From: Neorhizobium sp. SOG26
GTDB lineage: Bacteria > Pseudomonadota > Alphaproteobacteria > Rhizobiales > Rhizobiaceae
Direction of reading: 5' to 3'
Length of the DNA: 64,000 bases
NCBI RefSeq assembly: GCF_003491345.1
Contig: NZ_CP025513.1
Location: 1 to 64,000 of the forward strand
Within the stretch, counting starts at the first letter, position 1. The number at the start of each line of letters is the position of its first letter. A program made the position numbers and the translations under genes. Of the stretch, positions 52,418-61,315 are shown piece by piece. Under the pieces are notes generated by a model. The model did no database searches and had not been told where the DNA came from. It was given only the letters and a program-made list of their open reading frames with translations.

Positions 52418-53343
52418 TCCTTGCGCACACCAACCAGAACGTCGCGGAAACGCACTTTAAGGGACGCGAGGACATCGTCCCTGCTCAACTGAGGTTCCTG
52501 CCGGCCTGCCTGCCACAGCGATAGTATCGAGGGGGCAGCGAGCATCTGCTTGGCCGCTCCACGTAAACCACCTTGCGACGGTCTCGGGCGTGCAAGAACA
52601 TCCGAATGGGACGCGTCGCTTGAGGCCATCTGCTCGCGTTCAAAGTTGATGCCCCAGAAGCGTGTCTTCTTCGCAACCGCTTCGGCGCGGGTCGACACGG
52701 GCACGAAGCGCGGGCGGTACTGGACGCCGACACTGCTGGCCCAGTCGTTCCACTTGAAGTCGTTGATCGATGGCGACGTGGTGACGGCAACCCATGGCAC
52801 CCGGAATGCATCCGCAAGAATGGCGCCGTGCATGGATTCCGCGACGATCATCTCAGACTGGGCGATGTGGCGAATCACGGCCTTCGCTTCACCGCGCGGA
52901 TCGAGATACGTGAGGCCTGCCGGTTCGCATACCGACTTCCAGATGCCGAATTCTGCCGACTCCCAGTGCGGCACGAAGGTCTTCTTATGCACCTTCGGAA
53001 GGTTCCGAAACTCTTCCATGTCGCTGATCATTACAGCGGGGTCGACGATACCCATCTCAGGTGGAAGACCAAGTCGTTCCGCTGTTTTTGGGCCGCGGAC
53101 GCAGCGCACATCCCATTCCCGTGGATCACTGATGTCGGGCGGGCTGCCGTAGCCATATCCGCTGCCAATGACGAGCTTGTGGACGCCGCTCGGAAGAAGC
53201 GTGGGGTTCAGCACGGTGCCGACGCCGACCAGCAGGGTCTCCTCCCGCACCTCCCGCAGTCCGGGCAGCAGAGCGTCCCACAGCCAGAGGTTCAGGTCAT
53301 CGCCGAAATTGCCGTGGTGTGAGGGCCAGTGATACGGCTTCAT
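52408..53343 (-). CDS. exoV: ExoV, succinoglycan pyruvyl (ketal) transferase
   Basis: 311 aa polysaccharide-pyruvyltransferase family. MKPYHWPSHHGNFGDDLNLWLW start, LVIGSGYGYGS, VRGPKTAERLGLP and ESMHGAILADAFRVPW (near 203-218) are family marks. Transfers pyruvate from PEP to the terminal glucose. ATG at 53343 overlaps the exoW stop (ATGA); the longer upstream frame lies inside exoW. Convergent with exoU, sharing 10 bp. Confidence 0.92.
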   Translation of the reverse strand: MKPYHWPSHHGNFGDDLNLWLWDALLPGLREVREETLLVGVGTVLNPTLLPSGVHKLVIGSGYGYGSPPDISDPREWDVRCVRGPKTAERLGLPPEMGIVDPAVMISDMEEFRNLPKVHKKTFVPHWESAEFGIWKSVCEPAGLTYLDPRGEAKAVIRHIAQSEMIVAESMHGAILADAFRVPWVAVTTSPSINDFKWNDWASSVGVQYRPRFVPVSTRAEAVAKKTRFWGINFEREQMASSDASHSDVLARPRPSQGGLRGAAKQMLAAPSILSLWQAGRQEPQLSRDDVLASLKVRFRDVLVGVRKDYF

Positions 53344-54326
53344 TGCTGTTCTCCCTGTGATTGACGGCGACGGGTGAGCTTCCCGGTCCCGAGTTCGACG
53401 AGCGTGCGCAGGATTGCCGGGTCGCGCCACGCCCAGCGGGCAAGCAGGCGAACTTCTGGCGCGCTGCGCCGACGCACCCTGCCCGCCTGGCTCCACAGTG
53501 CCTGCTGGCGCGCTGTGTTCTTGTAGCTGGTGATGGAGGCAACATCCTTCGGTCGGCGCGCGAAACGCTTTTGCAGCCTGTCCAGCGCTTCCCATGTGTT
53601 GAACTGCTGCTGCAGGAACTGCGGTGACTGGTTGTCGATGCTGTGGAAGATATTGAGCCCCATTCCCCTCGCCGCGCCTGCCTCATCGCACAGAAGGTTG
53701 CGGCGCGAGGCGAGGATGCAGTCGCAGAAGAACAGGACGTCTTCGGCGGCCAGCCGCAGCGCGGCATCAAAGCGAACTGTCTCGAAGAGGTTTCTGCCCA
53801 GCACCATGCAGGACAGGTGCAGGAAGCTCCAATTCTTCAACATGATGCTGGCGAGGTCGGGCACCTCGATAACAAGCGGGTCGTCGGACAGGCGCTGGCC
53901 GCCCTCACGCGCTTCCAGCTCAGCCATCCCGAAATGGTAGTAAAATTCATCGCTCGCCTGCATGGAGGCCCAGTAGCAATCGCCGTCGAAGCGCGTCATG
54001 CAGTCATGGGCGTTCTTCAGGTGGTCCGGCAGCCAGACGTCGTCTGAATCGAGGAAGGCAACGAAGCGCGTGGATGCCGGCACATTGTCGAGCCCGGTGT
54101 TGCGCGCGCCGCCGGGCCCTGCATTGGCCTGACGGATGACAGTGATCCGCTTTCGGGCCTCCGGGTCGATTTCCTGCAACTCGGTCCCGGCCGGCAAGGG
54201 TGATTCATCATCGACAACCAGAACATCGAAATCCTGGAAGCTTTGGCCAAATACCGACGCCAAGGCGCGGCTCAGAATCCCGGCCTCGCGTTGATAGAAC
54301 GGGATCACTACTGTGAATGTCGCCAT
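53340..54326 (-). CDS. exoW: ExoW, family-2 glucosyltransferase of succinoglycan synthesis
   Basis: 328 aa. TFTVVIPFYQREAGILSRALAS at the start, DVLVVDDESP, FLDSDDVWLPDHLK (DxD-type) and a late AAEDVLFFCDCI motif. By gene order it adds the last side-chain glucose before pyruvylation by ExoV, with which it is translationally coupled. Divergent from exoT across 94 bp. Confidence 0.9.
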   Translation of the reverse strand: MATFTVVIPFYQREAGILSRALASVFGQSFQDFDVLVVDDESPLPAGTELQEIDPEARKRITVIRQANAGPGGARNTGLDNVPASTRFVAFLDSDDVWLPDHLKNAHDCMTRFDGDCYWASMQASDEFYYHFGMAELEAREGGQRLSDDPLVIEVPDLASIMLKNWSFLHLSCMVLGRNLFETVRFDAALRLAAEDVLFFCDCILASRRNLLCDEAGAARGMGLNIFHSIDNQSPQFLQQQFNTWEALDRLQKRFARRPKDVASITSYKNTARQQALWSQAGRVRRRSAPEVRLLARWAWRDPAILRTLVELGTGKLTRRRQSQGEQQ

Positions 54327-54420
54327 CTTTTCGCCCCTGCTGTCCCTGATGGAATGAAAGTTCGCTGGTGAGAGGCCGTTCCAGGCTCGCGCCGAACAAC
54401 CCAGCTACAGGATCTGATTT

Positions 54421-55887
54421 ATGGCTCCAGTTCATGGCGTGAAGACGATCACCACAAATGTCGGATGGAGCGTCCTTTCAAAGACAGCCACATTCGGGCT
54501 GAAGTTTGTCACGGTGCCTATCCTCGCCCGGTTGCTGTCTCCTGACGAGTTCGGCGTGGTGGCTGTTGCACTGACAGTGGTGCAGTTTCTGGCCATGATC
54601 GGCGGCGCCGGACTGACGGCCGCTCTCGTTATGCAACAGGATGCCGACGAGGAGACGGTCCACAGCGTTTTCTGGGCCAATCTGGCCATGGCCGTGCTGA
54701 TGTCGCTCTGCCTTTACGTCTGGGCTGCACCGCTTGGAAGCGTGATGGGTGCGGTGGAAAGCGCCTCGCTGTTGCAGGTCATGGCCTTGCTGATTCCGAT
54801 CCAGCTTGCAGGAGATGTCGCCTACACCCTTCTCGCCAAGCGAATGAACTTCAGCAAGGACGCGATGTGGAGCACGATTTCAGAATCGGCCGCGGCGATC
54901 ATTGCCGTGGGCATGGCCTATCTCGGCTTCGGTGTCTGGGCTCTCGTGACCCAGCTGTTTTCTTCAGCCTTGATAAGGTTGATTGGGCTTTATTCCGCGG
55001 CAGGTTATTTTCCCAGGCTTGTGATGCGGCCCCGCAAGCTTAAGCCATTGCTCGCCTTCAGCTCCGGCGTCATGGGGTCGGAGATCGCCAACTTCGCGAC
55101 ATTCCAGTCGCCGATGATCATCATTGCCCGCATGCTCGGCCTCGCAGACGCCGGCGCATATTCTGTCGCGAACCGGTTCGCCAGCATTCCCAATCAGGTG
55201 GTGCTGACAGCCGTCATGGGGGTGTTGTTTCCGGCGTTCAGCCTGATGGGAAATGACCGCAAACGCCGTTCGGACGCCTTGATGCTCAGCACCCAGGTGA
55301 CAACAGTGGTGCTGGCGCCCGCCATGTTCGGACTTTGGGCGGTCGCCGAGCCCGCAATGGCGGTGATCTTCGGACCGGGTTGGGCGCACGCGTGGCCGGT
55401 GCTCGGGCTGCTTGCCTTGTCGAAGGGCATCATCACCCCGTGCAGCACCTTCATCCCCTACCTGAAGGGAACGGGTCACGGCCGGGCCCTCTTCTGGTCA
55501 GCGGTCATCCGAGCGGTCGTGACCACCGCTGCGGTCGCTCTCGCCGCGCACTTTGGCACCTTGGTAGACGCGATGATCGCGCTATGCATCGTCAACGCCG
55601 CCACGCTGCTCGGTTATTCCTGGGCCGTCTTCCGCGTTGACGACATCCCGTTCGCCAGCGGTCTGCTCACCAGCAGCCGCTCGATGATCAACGCGATGAT
55701 CATGGCCGTGTGCGTGCGCGCTGCTCTGCCGCCTCTGCAGGCCCGGCTCGACAACGATTATCTCGAGTTGGTCGCCGGTGCGGCGATTGGCGTCCTCATC
55801 TATGGCGCGCTCCTTCTCGCCACTGAACGGGTCCTGCTGCGCAAGCTGCTTCAACTGGTGCGCACGCGAAGCACTGTTGCCGTTTAG
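54421..55887 (+). CDS. exoT: ExoT, Wzx-type repeat-unit flippase
   Basis: 488 aa, about 12-14 membrane helices of the polysaccharide flippase/MATE-like fold. VPILARLLSPDEFGVVAVALTVVQF near 32-56 is the usual first signature. Moves the finished lipid-linked octasaccharide to the periplasmic face for ExoQ. A terminator lies about 60 bp after the stop. Confidence 0.92.
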   Translation: MAPVHGVKTITTNVGWSVLSKTATFGLKFVTVPILARLLSPDEFGVVAVALTVVQFLAMIGGAGLTAALVMQQDADEETVHSVFWANLAMAVLMSLCLYVWAAPLGSVMGAVESASLLQVMALLIPIQLAGDVAYTLLAKRMNFSKDAMWSTISESAAAIIAVGMAYLGFGVWALVTQLFSSALIRLIGLYSAAGYFPRLVMRPRKLKPLLAFSSGVMGSEIANFATFQSPMIIIARMLGLADAGAYSVANRFASIPNQVVLTAVMGVLFPAFSLMGNDRKRRSDALMLSTQVTTVVLAPAMFGLWAVAEPAMAVIFGPGWAHAWPVLGLLALSKGIITPCSTFIPYLKGTGHGRALFWSAVIRAVVTTAAVALAAHFGTLVDAMIALCIVNAATLLGYSWAVFRVDDIPFASGLLTSSRSMINAMIMAVCVRAALPPLQARLDNDYLELVAGAAIGVLIYGALLLATERVLLRKLLQLVRTRSTVAV

Positions 55888-55906
55888 CTGCCCGATTGCC
55901 GCCACA

Positions 55907-55930
55907 ATGCAACGTATCGATGCGTTGCAT
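55907..55930. repeat. 24-bp near-perfect palindrome after exoT
   Basis: 12-bp arms ATGCAACGTATC / GATGCGTTGCAT with one mismatch pair and no spacer, 19 bp after the exoT stop. In RNA the mismatch would be a wobble. Could be an operator or a 3'-end stem. Confidence 0.5.
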
Positions 55931-55948
55931 CGGATAACCACCCGCTCA

Positions 55949-55990
55949 CGTTGCCGTTATCACTGTAAATGTGGTGCCGGTAACGTTTTT
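55949..55990 (+). terminator. Probable exoT terminator
   Basis: Stem CGTTGCCG / CGGTAACG (one wobble) around a 21-nt loop that can pair further (CAC/GTG), directly followed by TTTTT. Ends the exoT transcript before the exoH operon. Confidence 0.6.
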
Positions 55991-56004
55991 GAGAGGAGGC
56001 TAAC

Positions 56005-56067
56005 ATGCCTTGCGTAACCGGCGGTTGGCGCCGCGTCTCCGGTCACCTCAGTGGTCACTCAACCTGA
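56005..56067 (+). CDS. Possible 20-aa leader peptide upstream of exoH
   Basis: ATG frame of 20 codons (starts MPCVTGGWRRV, ends in TGA at 56067). GAGAGGAGG lies 5 bp before the ATG, a better ribosome site than that of exoH. No long regulatory amino-acid run. It may be a leader that couples translation to exoH expression; a chance frame cannot be excluded. Confidence 0.3.
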   Translation: MPCVTGGWRRVSGHLSGHST

Positions 56068-56198
56068 TTGACCTTCCGATTTTGCTGCAGTGCCACATTT
56101 TTCTCTCATCCGGAGCCGATGGTTTCGGAACGCGGGCGCCAGTCTGCTTTGACTGAACCGGTGGCGAGGGAGGCGCTGCCCAAATAGAGGTGACTCTT

Positions 56199-57347
56199 TT
56201 GGCGGTCGATCGGAACCTTTCTTCCCGCATCAACCTGATGCGCATTCTTCTGATCTGCGGCATCGTGTTTGTGCACGTGCCTTTTGATCCTCAGACAAGC
56301 CCGTTCCTCGGTCGGTTCGGGCTGTTCGATTGGCTCAGGGTGTTCCTCGGGGACAGTCTGTTCCGGATCGGCGTTCCCTGCTTGAGCGCCGTCTCTGGCT
56401 ATCTCCTGTTCCGTCGGGGGCTGGCGAACTTCAAGTTTGCGCCCGTTGTGCGGTCCAAGCTCAAGACGGTCCTCCTGCCGTTCCTGCTGTGGAACCTCGG
56501 GCTGCTGATGGCCGTCCTTCTGATCCAGAAAGTGGGTGTCGGCATCGGTTACTTCCCGGACCTCTGGAACAGCAAGGCTGTTGAGATGGCCAACTACTCG
56601 GTCGCCCTTTTCGGGTTTCCGATCAACCTGCCGCTCTACTTCCTGCGGGACCTGCTGGTATGCATCCTGCTGTCGCCGGTACTGGCCGCTCTTGTCGCGC
56701 GGGTGCCGTGGGTGACGTGCTGCGGCCTGTTTTTCCTGGCGATCCTGCCTGATGTGACCATCGGTGTGGTGCTCAAGAAGTCGATCCTGTTCAGCTTCAC
56801 TTTCGGGATCGCGCTGGCAGTCCACGGGATCAACACCAAGGCACTTGATCGTTACGCGCCACTCGGCGTCATTGCGACCTTGCTCGCCGCGGTCGTGCTC
56901 GCGTCAGCCCTTTACGCAACCGGTCCTGACTTTCCTTTCTGGCTGGAACTCGCGCGCAACACGCTGTCGATCGTCGGAGCGCTGGGCTTCTGGCTGCTGT
57001 CAGCTCTGCTCATCCGCACTATGATCGGACAGAAACTGGCAGGAACGGGAAGCCTGAGCTTCTGGGTCTTCTGTGGCCACTACCCGTTACTCGTCGTCGC
57101 GTGGATGGTGTGGAATCGAGCCGCGGGAGATGCTGCTTACCCATTCTTCTACGTGCTGGCGATCCTAGTCACCTTCACAATCCTGATAGCATCGAATGCC
57201 ATCATCGGCCGATCGCTGCCGACCGCCTACCAGATCCTGACCGGAAGTCGAGGCCGCAGCCAACGCGTTGTTGCCGCTTCCCGTCCTGTTGATGACGCTG
57301 ACGCCACCGCCCTTGGCGGCGCCGCGTTTAGCCAAGATCGGAGATAA
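56199..57347 (+). CDS. exoH: ExoH, succinoglycan succinyltransferase
   Basis: 382 aa acyltransferase-3 membrane protein, about 10 helices. RNLSSRINLMRILLI followed by IVFVHVPF holds the conserved His. Adds succinyl groups, which in S. meliloti are needed for symbiotically active low-molecular-weight succinoglycan. The start is either the TTG at 56199 (AGGTGA 5 bp upstream) or the GTG at 56190, which lacks a site; the TTG is preferred. Starts the exoH-K-L-A-M-O run and has a 3-bp gap to exoK. Confidence 0.88.
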   Translation: MAVDRNLSSRINLMRILLICGIVFVHVPFDPQTSPFLGRFGLFDWLRVFLGDSLFRIGVPCLSAVSGYLLFRRGLANFKFAPVVRSKLKTVLLPFLLWNLGLLMAVLLIQKVGVGIGYFPDLWNSKAVEMANYSVALFGFPINLPLYFLRDLLVCILLSPVLAALVARVPWVTCCGLFFLAILPDVTIGVVLKKSILFSFTFGIALAVHGINTKALDRYAPLGVIATLLAAVVLASALYATGPDFPFWLELARNTLSIVGALGFWLLSALLIRTMIGQKLAGTGSLSFWVFCGHYPLLVVAWMVWNRAAGDAAYPFFYVLAILVTFTILIASNAIIGRSLPTAYQILTGSRGRSQRVVAASRPVDDADATALGGAAFSQDRR

Positions 57348-57350
57348 AAC

Positions 57351-58148
57351 ATGTCGAAAAACTCCTTCGCCAGGAGCGGCTCCGTGCTGCTCGCCGCAAT
57401 TGCGCTTGCAGCAAACGTCTCCAGTTCTCAAGCCGTTGCTCAGGACAAACCCGCCGGTGCCTCTTTTGTAGAGGAATTCGACAGGCTGGACACGTCCCGC
57501 TGGTATGTTTCCGATGGCTGGAGCAACGGCGCTCACCAGAACTGCGCATGGTCAAAGAAACAGGTACGCGTTGACGGCGGCAAGCTTCAGCTCGGGTTCG
57601 AGGCTGCCGCGGCCGCTGACAGGAAGTTCGCCTGTGGCGAGATCCAGACGCGCGCCCGATTCGGCCATGGCACCTATGAGGTGCGGATGAAGGCCGCCGA
57701 GGGCTCCGGTTTCAACTCAGCCTTCTTCACCTATATCGGCCCGACCGACAAGAAGCCGCACGACGAGATTGACTTCGAAGTTCTAGGCAAGAACCCGCGC
57801 CAGGTGCAGGTGAACCAGTATGTTGGCGCCAAGGGCGGTAACGAGAAACTGGTCGACCTCGACAAGAAGGCCGACGCGGCCTTCAACGACTTTGCCTTCA
57901 TCTGGGAAGAAGGCCGGCTGCGCTACTTCGTAAATAGCAAGCTCGTCCATGAAGTCACGGACCCCAGGAAAATCCCGTCCAACCCCCAGAAGATTTTCCT
58001 GAGCTTCTGGGGCTCCGACACGCTCAAGGACTGGATGGGCGCGTTCTCCTATCAGGGTCCACGCACGATGGAGGTCGAACGCGTTGCCTTCACAGCCCAA
58101 GGCGACGACTGCCAGTTCCCGAAATCGGTTGCTTGCAAGCTTGACTGA
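57351..58148 (+). CDS. exoK: ExoK, secreted GH16 endo-beta-glucanase
   Basis: 265 aa. Signal peptide 1-30 (cleavage near AVA-QD). Glycoside hydrolase 16 active site DEIDFEVLG: nucleophile Glu139 and acid/base Glu143, with Asp141 between. Cuts nascent succinoglycan to produce the low-molecular-weight form. GGAGATAA precedes the ATG. Confidence 0.94.
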   Translation: MSKNSFARSGSVLLAAIALAANVSSSQAVAQDKPAGASFVEEFDRLDTSRWYVSDGWSNGAHQNCAWSKKQVRVDGGKLQLGFEAAAAADRKFACGEIQTRARFGHGTYEVRMKAAEGSGFNSAFFTYIGPTDKKPHDEIDFEVLGKNPRQVQVNQYVGAKGGNEKLVDLDKKADAAFNDFAFIWEEGRLRYFVNSKLVHEVTDPRKIPSNPQKIFLSFWGSDTLKDWMGAFSYQGPRTMEVERVAFTAQGDDCQFPKSVACKLD

Positions 58149-58188
58149 AGAGTTCGCAGACCCAACGCAGCAAGGGAAGCAGGCATCA

Positions 58189-59388
58189 ATGACAGAGATT
58201 CTGTATCTTGCGCATGACCTGAGCGACGCGGCGGTACGCCGACGGGTGCTGATGCTGAAGACCGGCGGCGCCCGCGTCACCGTGGCAGGCTTTCAGCGCG
58301 CGGGTAATGTTCTTGCCGATGACCCGGATGTGCCGATCGTGGTTCTCGGACGGACGGCTGATGCCAAGATGGGCCAGCGGATGGCCGCCGTGCTGGGCGC
58401 CTCGTTTGCGCTCAAGCAGAAGCTCGCTCATGTGCGCAAGCCCGACGTCATCGTGGCGCGTAATCTTGAGATGCTGGCCCTTGCAGGACGTGCCTCGCGC
58501 TTGTTCGGCGGCGAAATTCCGGTCGCCTATGAGTGTCTCGACATCCACCGGCTGCTTCTTGATGAGGGCGCTAAGGGATACATGCTGCGATTGGCTGAAG
58601 GGCATTTTGGCCGCAACGCCAGCCTTCTTTTGACAAGCTCTCCGGCATTCATCGAGAACTATTTCAAGCAGCGTTCGCGGTTGGATCTTCCGACGCTGCT
58701 TGTTGAGAACAAGGTACTGGACATCGAGGGCGACCTCGCGACGGCATGGCGTCGACCGCCGGCTCCGGCTGTTGGTCAGCCGTGGCGGATTGGCTGGTTC
58801 GGAGCGCTTCGTTGTCGCAAGTCCCTGCAGATCTTGACGGACCTCGCGGCGCGGCTGGAAGGGCGCGTCGAAATCGTGTTGCGAGGCCGGCCCGCCCATA
58901 CCGAATTTGATGACTTCGACGGACAGGTCGGGCAGGCGCCGCATGTCGAGTTTCATGGGCCTTACCGCAATCCGGAGGATCTCGGCGACATCTACGGGGA
59001 CATCCACTTCGCCTGGGCGATAGACTTTTTCGAAGAGGGCCTGAACTCGCGATGGCTGCTCCCGAACCGGCTCTATGAAAGCTCGCTCTACGGGGCGGTG
59101 CCGATCGCTTTGGCTTCCACCGAAACGGGCCGTTTTCTCCAACGTAGATCGGTCGGCCTGACAGTTGAAGCTGCGACGTCGGACCAATTGGTCAACCTGT
59201 TCAACGGGATGGATCGCGAGCGCTACAACGATCTCGTCGGCACCATCGCGGCTAGCGACAGGAAATCCTGGATCACCGGGCCAGAGGAATGTCGTGCACT
59301 GGTGCGGCACCTGGCAGATCTTCCGCGTCACGCTGACGCGAAAGTCGTCTCCCTTTCATCCCCCCTGCACTCCGGAGGCACGTCATGA
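58189..59388 (+). CDS. exoL: ExoL, glucosyltransferase of succinoglycan synthesis
   Basis: 399 aa, cytoplasmic GT-B-like protein. RKPDVIVARNLEML near 80-93, a GWFGALRCRKSLQIL motif near 196-210 and a later LPNRLYESSLYGAVPIAL are seen. By gene order and length it is ExoL, which adds the third sugar (glucose). ATG at 58189 overlaps nothing and fits the family; its last 4 bp overlap exoA (ATGA). Confidence 0.9.
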   Translation: MTEILYLAHDLSDAAVRRRVLMLKTGGARVTVAGFQRAGNVLADDPDVPIVVLGRTADAKMGQRMAAVLGASFALKQKLAHVRKPDVIVARNLEMLALAGRASRLFGGEIPVAYECLDIHRLLLDEGAKGYMLRLAEGHFGRNASLLLTSSPAFIENYFKQRSRLDLPTLLVENKVLDIEGDLATAWRRPPAPAVGQPWRIGWFGALRCRKSLQILTDLAARLEGRVEIVLRGRPAHTEFDDFDGQVGQAPHVEFHGPYRNPEDLGDIYGDIHFAWAIDFFEEGLNSRWLLPNRLYESSLYGAVPIALASTETGRFLQRRSVGLTVEAATSDQLVNLFNGMDRERYNDLVGTIAASDRKSWITGPEECRALVRHLADLPRHADAKVVSLSSPLHSGGTS

Positions 59389-60386
59389 TGACGGATACGA
59401 ACACCAGTCAGACGGCAGCACTGATCGTGATCCCCTGCCTCAACGAGGAGGCGAACATCGAGCGGCTGTTACGCCAACTCGTCCAGGAACGCGGTGATCA
59501 GTGCATGCCGATCGTTGTGGTCGACGGAGGCAGCACCGACAGTACCCGCGGCATCGTTCAGGCACTGAGGGCGGAGGTTGCAGACCTCTACCTCCTCGAC
59601 AATCCGAAGCGGCTGCAGGCGCCAGGGATCAATCTTGCGGTCGAACGGTTCGGTGACGATTGCGAATTTCTCATCCGGATCGATGCCCACGGCGACTATC
59701 CGTCAGACTATTGCCAGGTTCTGTTGCGAGAAGCGGTCGATCGACAGGCTGACTCCGTTGTCGTCGGCATGAAGACCGTCGGGTTCGGCTTTTTCCAGAA
59801 GGCAACCGCGGTTGCCCAGAACTCAAAACTCGGAAACGGCGGGTCGAAACATCGCGACGGCGGCGGCGGCCAGTGGGTCGATCATGGCCACCATGCATTG
59901 ATGCGGATCGCCGCCTTCCGCGCCGTCGGTGGTTATGACGAGAGCTTCAGCCACAACGAAGATGCTGAACTCGATCACCGCCTGCGTACTGCGGGCTTCC
60001 GCATCTGGATGACCAGCGAGACTTACATGACCTACTATCCACGTTCCTCCGCATGGTCCCTTTACCGCCAGTATTTCGGTTACGGCCGGGGACGGGCGCG
60101 GAACATGATGAAGCACCGGATGCTGCCCAAGCTCCGTCAGGCGCTTCCCTTAGCTGTGGTTCCGGTCTTTGCCGGGGCGCTTCTCGCGTTCCTGTACTGG
60201 ATTGTCGCGGTTCCCTTTATCCTTTGGGCCGGCCTCTGTGTTGCCTATGGTTTCTGGATTGCCGTTTCGCAGAAGAACCCCTACGGGGCGGCCGCGGCCG
60301 TGTCGGCGATGATCATGCACTTTGCCTGGTCGGCCGGGTTTTGGGCGGAACTGCTGACACCTCGAAAACGGAGGGCCGTGCAGTGA
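59385..60386 (+). CDS. exoA: ExoA, beta-1,3-glucosyltransferase
   Basis: 333 aa GT2 protein. LIVIPCLNEEANIERLL, VVVDGGSTDSTRGIV, the DAHGDYP acceptor-site segment and HNEDAELDHRLR near 192-203, then two C-terminal membrane helices (about 255-300). Adds the second sugar (glucose) to the lipid-linked galactose. Ends in the GTG of exoM (GTGA). Confidence 0.92.
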   Translation: MMTDTNTSQTAALIVIPCLNEEANIERLLRQLVQERGDQCMPIVVVDGGSTDSTRGIVQALRAEVADLYLLDNPKRLQAPGINLAVERFGDDCEFLIRIDAHGDYPSDYCQVLLREAVDRQADSVVVGMKTVGFGFFQKATAVAQNSKLGNGGSKHRDGGGGQWVDHGHHALMRIAAFRAVGGYDESFSHNEDAELDHRLRTAGFRIWMTSETYMTYYPRSSAWSLYRQYFGYGRGRARNMMKHRMLPKLRQALPLAVVPVFAGALLAFLYWIVAVPFILWAGLCVAYGFWIAVSQKNPYGAAAAVSAMIMHFAWSAGFWAELLTPRKRRAVQ

Positions 60387-61315
60387 CCCATTCCCCACAA
60401 ACTAGGGCATCTATCAACATCGCCGTGTGCACCTACCGCCGCCCGGCGCTACGCAAGACGCTGTCATCGCTTTTCGCGCTGCAGGTTCCGGAGGAGTTCG
60501 AGGTGCGGATCATCGTGGCAGACAATGATGCAGAGCCAAGCGCACACGCGCTGGTCCACGAGATGCGGGCCGCCTCGCCGTTCGAGATCGAATATGTGCA
60601 TTGCCCGAAATCGAACATCTCGATCGCGCGCAACGCTTGCCTCGACGCCAGCAAGAGCGATTACCTCGCTTTCATCGATGACGACGAAGTGGCGTCCCCG
60701 GAATGGCTGCAGGAGTTGCTCGAAACAATACGCGCAACCGGCTCCGATGCCGTCCTTGGACCCGTCCGCGCGATATATGACGATGACGCGCCGGGATGGA
60801 TGCGACGCGGCGACGTGCATTCCACCTTCCCCGTCTGTGTCTCCGGCGCGATCAGGACCGGATATACCTGCAACGTGATCCTCGACATGCGCTCACCCCA
60901 TGTCGCTGGCCGGCGCTTTCATCTGGGTCTCGGGCAAAGCGGGGGCGAGGATACGCAGTTCTTCTCGGCGATGACCGAGAGCGGCGGGCGGATCGAGTTC
61001 GCCCCTGCGGCCCTCGTCACGGAACCGGTTCCGGACAGCCGCGCCAGCCTTTCCTGGCTCTGCAAGCGTCGCTTCCGGTCCGGACAGACGCATGGACGGA
61101 TCCTGGCAAGCAAATACGCGAGCAACAGTCGGCTCCTGCAGGTCGGCCTCGCTGCGGCGAAGGCCAGCTACTGCATGCTGGCCGCACTACTGACGGCCGC
61201 GGCCACGGTTCGCCGCAATCAATTCATCCTGCGCGGCGTGCTCCATGCCGGTGTCGTTTCGGGCCTCGTCGGGATGCAGGAAATTCGTCAATACGGATTG
61301 GTGGAAATATCATGA
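60383..61315 (+). CDS. exoM: ExoM, beta-1,4-glucosyltransferase
   Basis: 310 aa GT2 protein: NIAVCTYRRPALRKTLSSL at the start, NISIARNACLDASKSDYLAFIDDDE (split; 78-102) and GGEDTQFFSAM near 187-197. GTG start at 60383 with GGAGGG 7 bp upstream, overlapping the exoA stop. Adds the fourth sugar. Coupled to exoO by ATGA. Confidence 0.92.
   Translation: MTHSPQTRASINIAVCTYRRPALRKTLSSLFALQVPEEFEVRIIVADNDAEPSAHALVHEMRAASPFEIEYVHCPKSNISIARNACLDASKSDYLAFIDDDEVASPEWLQELLETIRATGSDAVLGPVRAIYDDDAPGWMRRGDVHSTFPVCVSGAIRTGYTCNVILDMRSPHVAGRRFHLGLGQSGGEDTQFFSAMTESGGRIEFAPAALVTEPVPDSRASLSWLCKRRFRSGQTHGRILASKYASNSRLLQVGLAAAKASYCMLAALLTAAATVRRNQFILRGVLHAGVVSGLVGMQEIRQYGLVEIS

Larger units (their letters stand above)
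55888..56198. promoter_or_regulatory. exoT-exoH intergenic region
   Basis: 311 bp in place of the exoI gene found between exoT and exoH in S. meliloti. It holds a 24-bp near-palindrome, a terminator and a possible 20-aa leader frame, listed separately. The rest (56068-56198) should include the exoH-K-L-A-M-O promoter, but no clear hexamers were seen. Confidence 0.5.
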
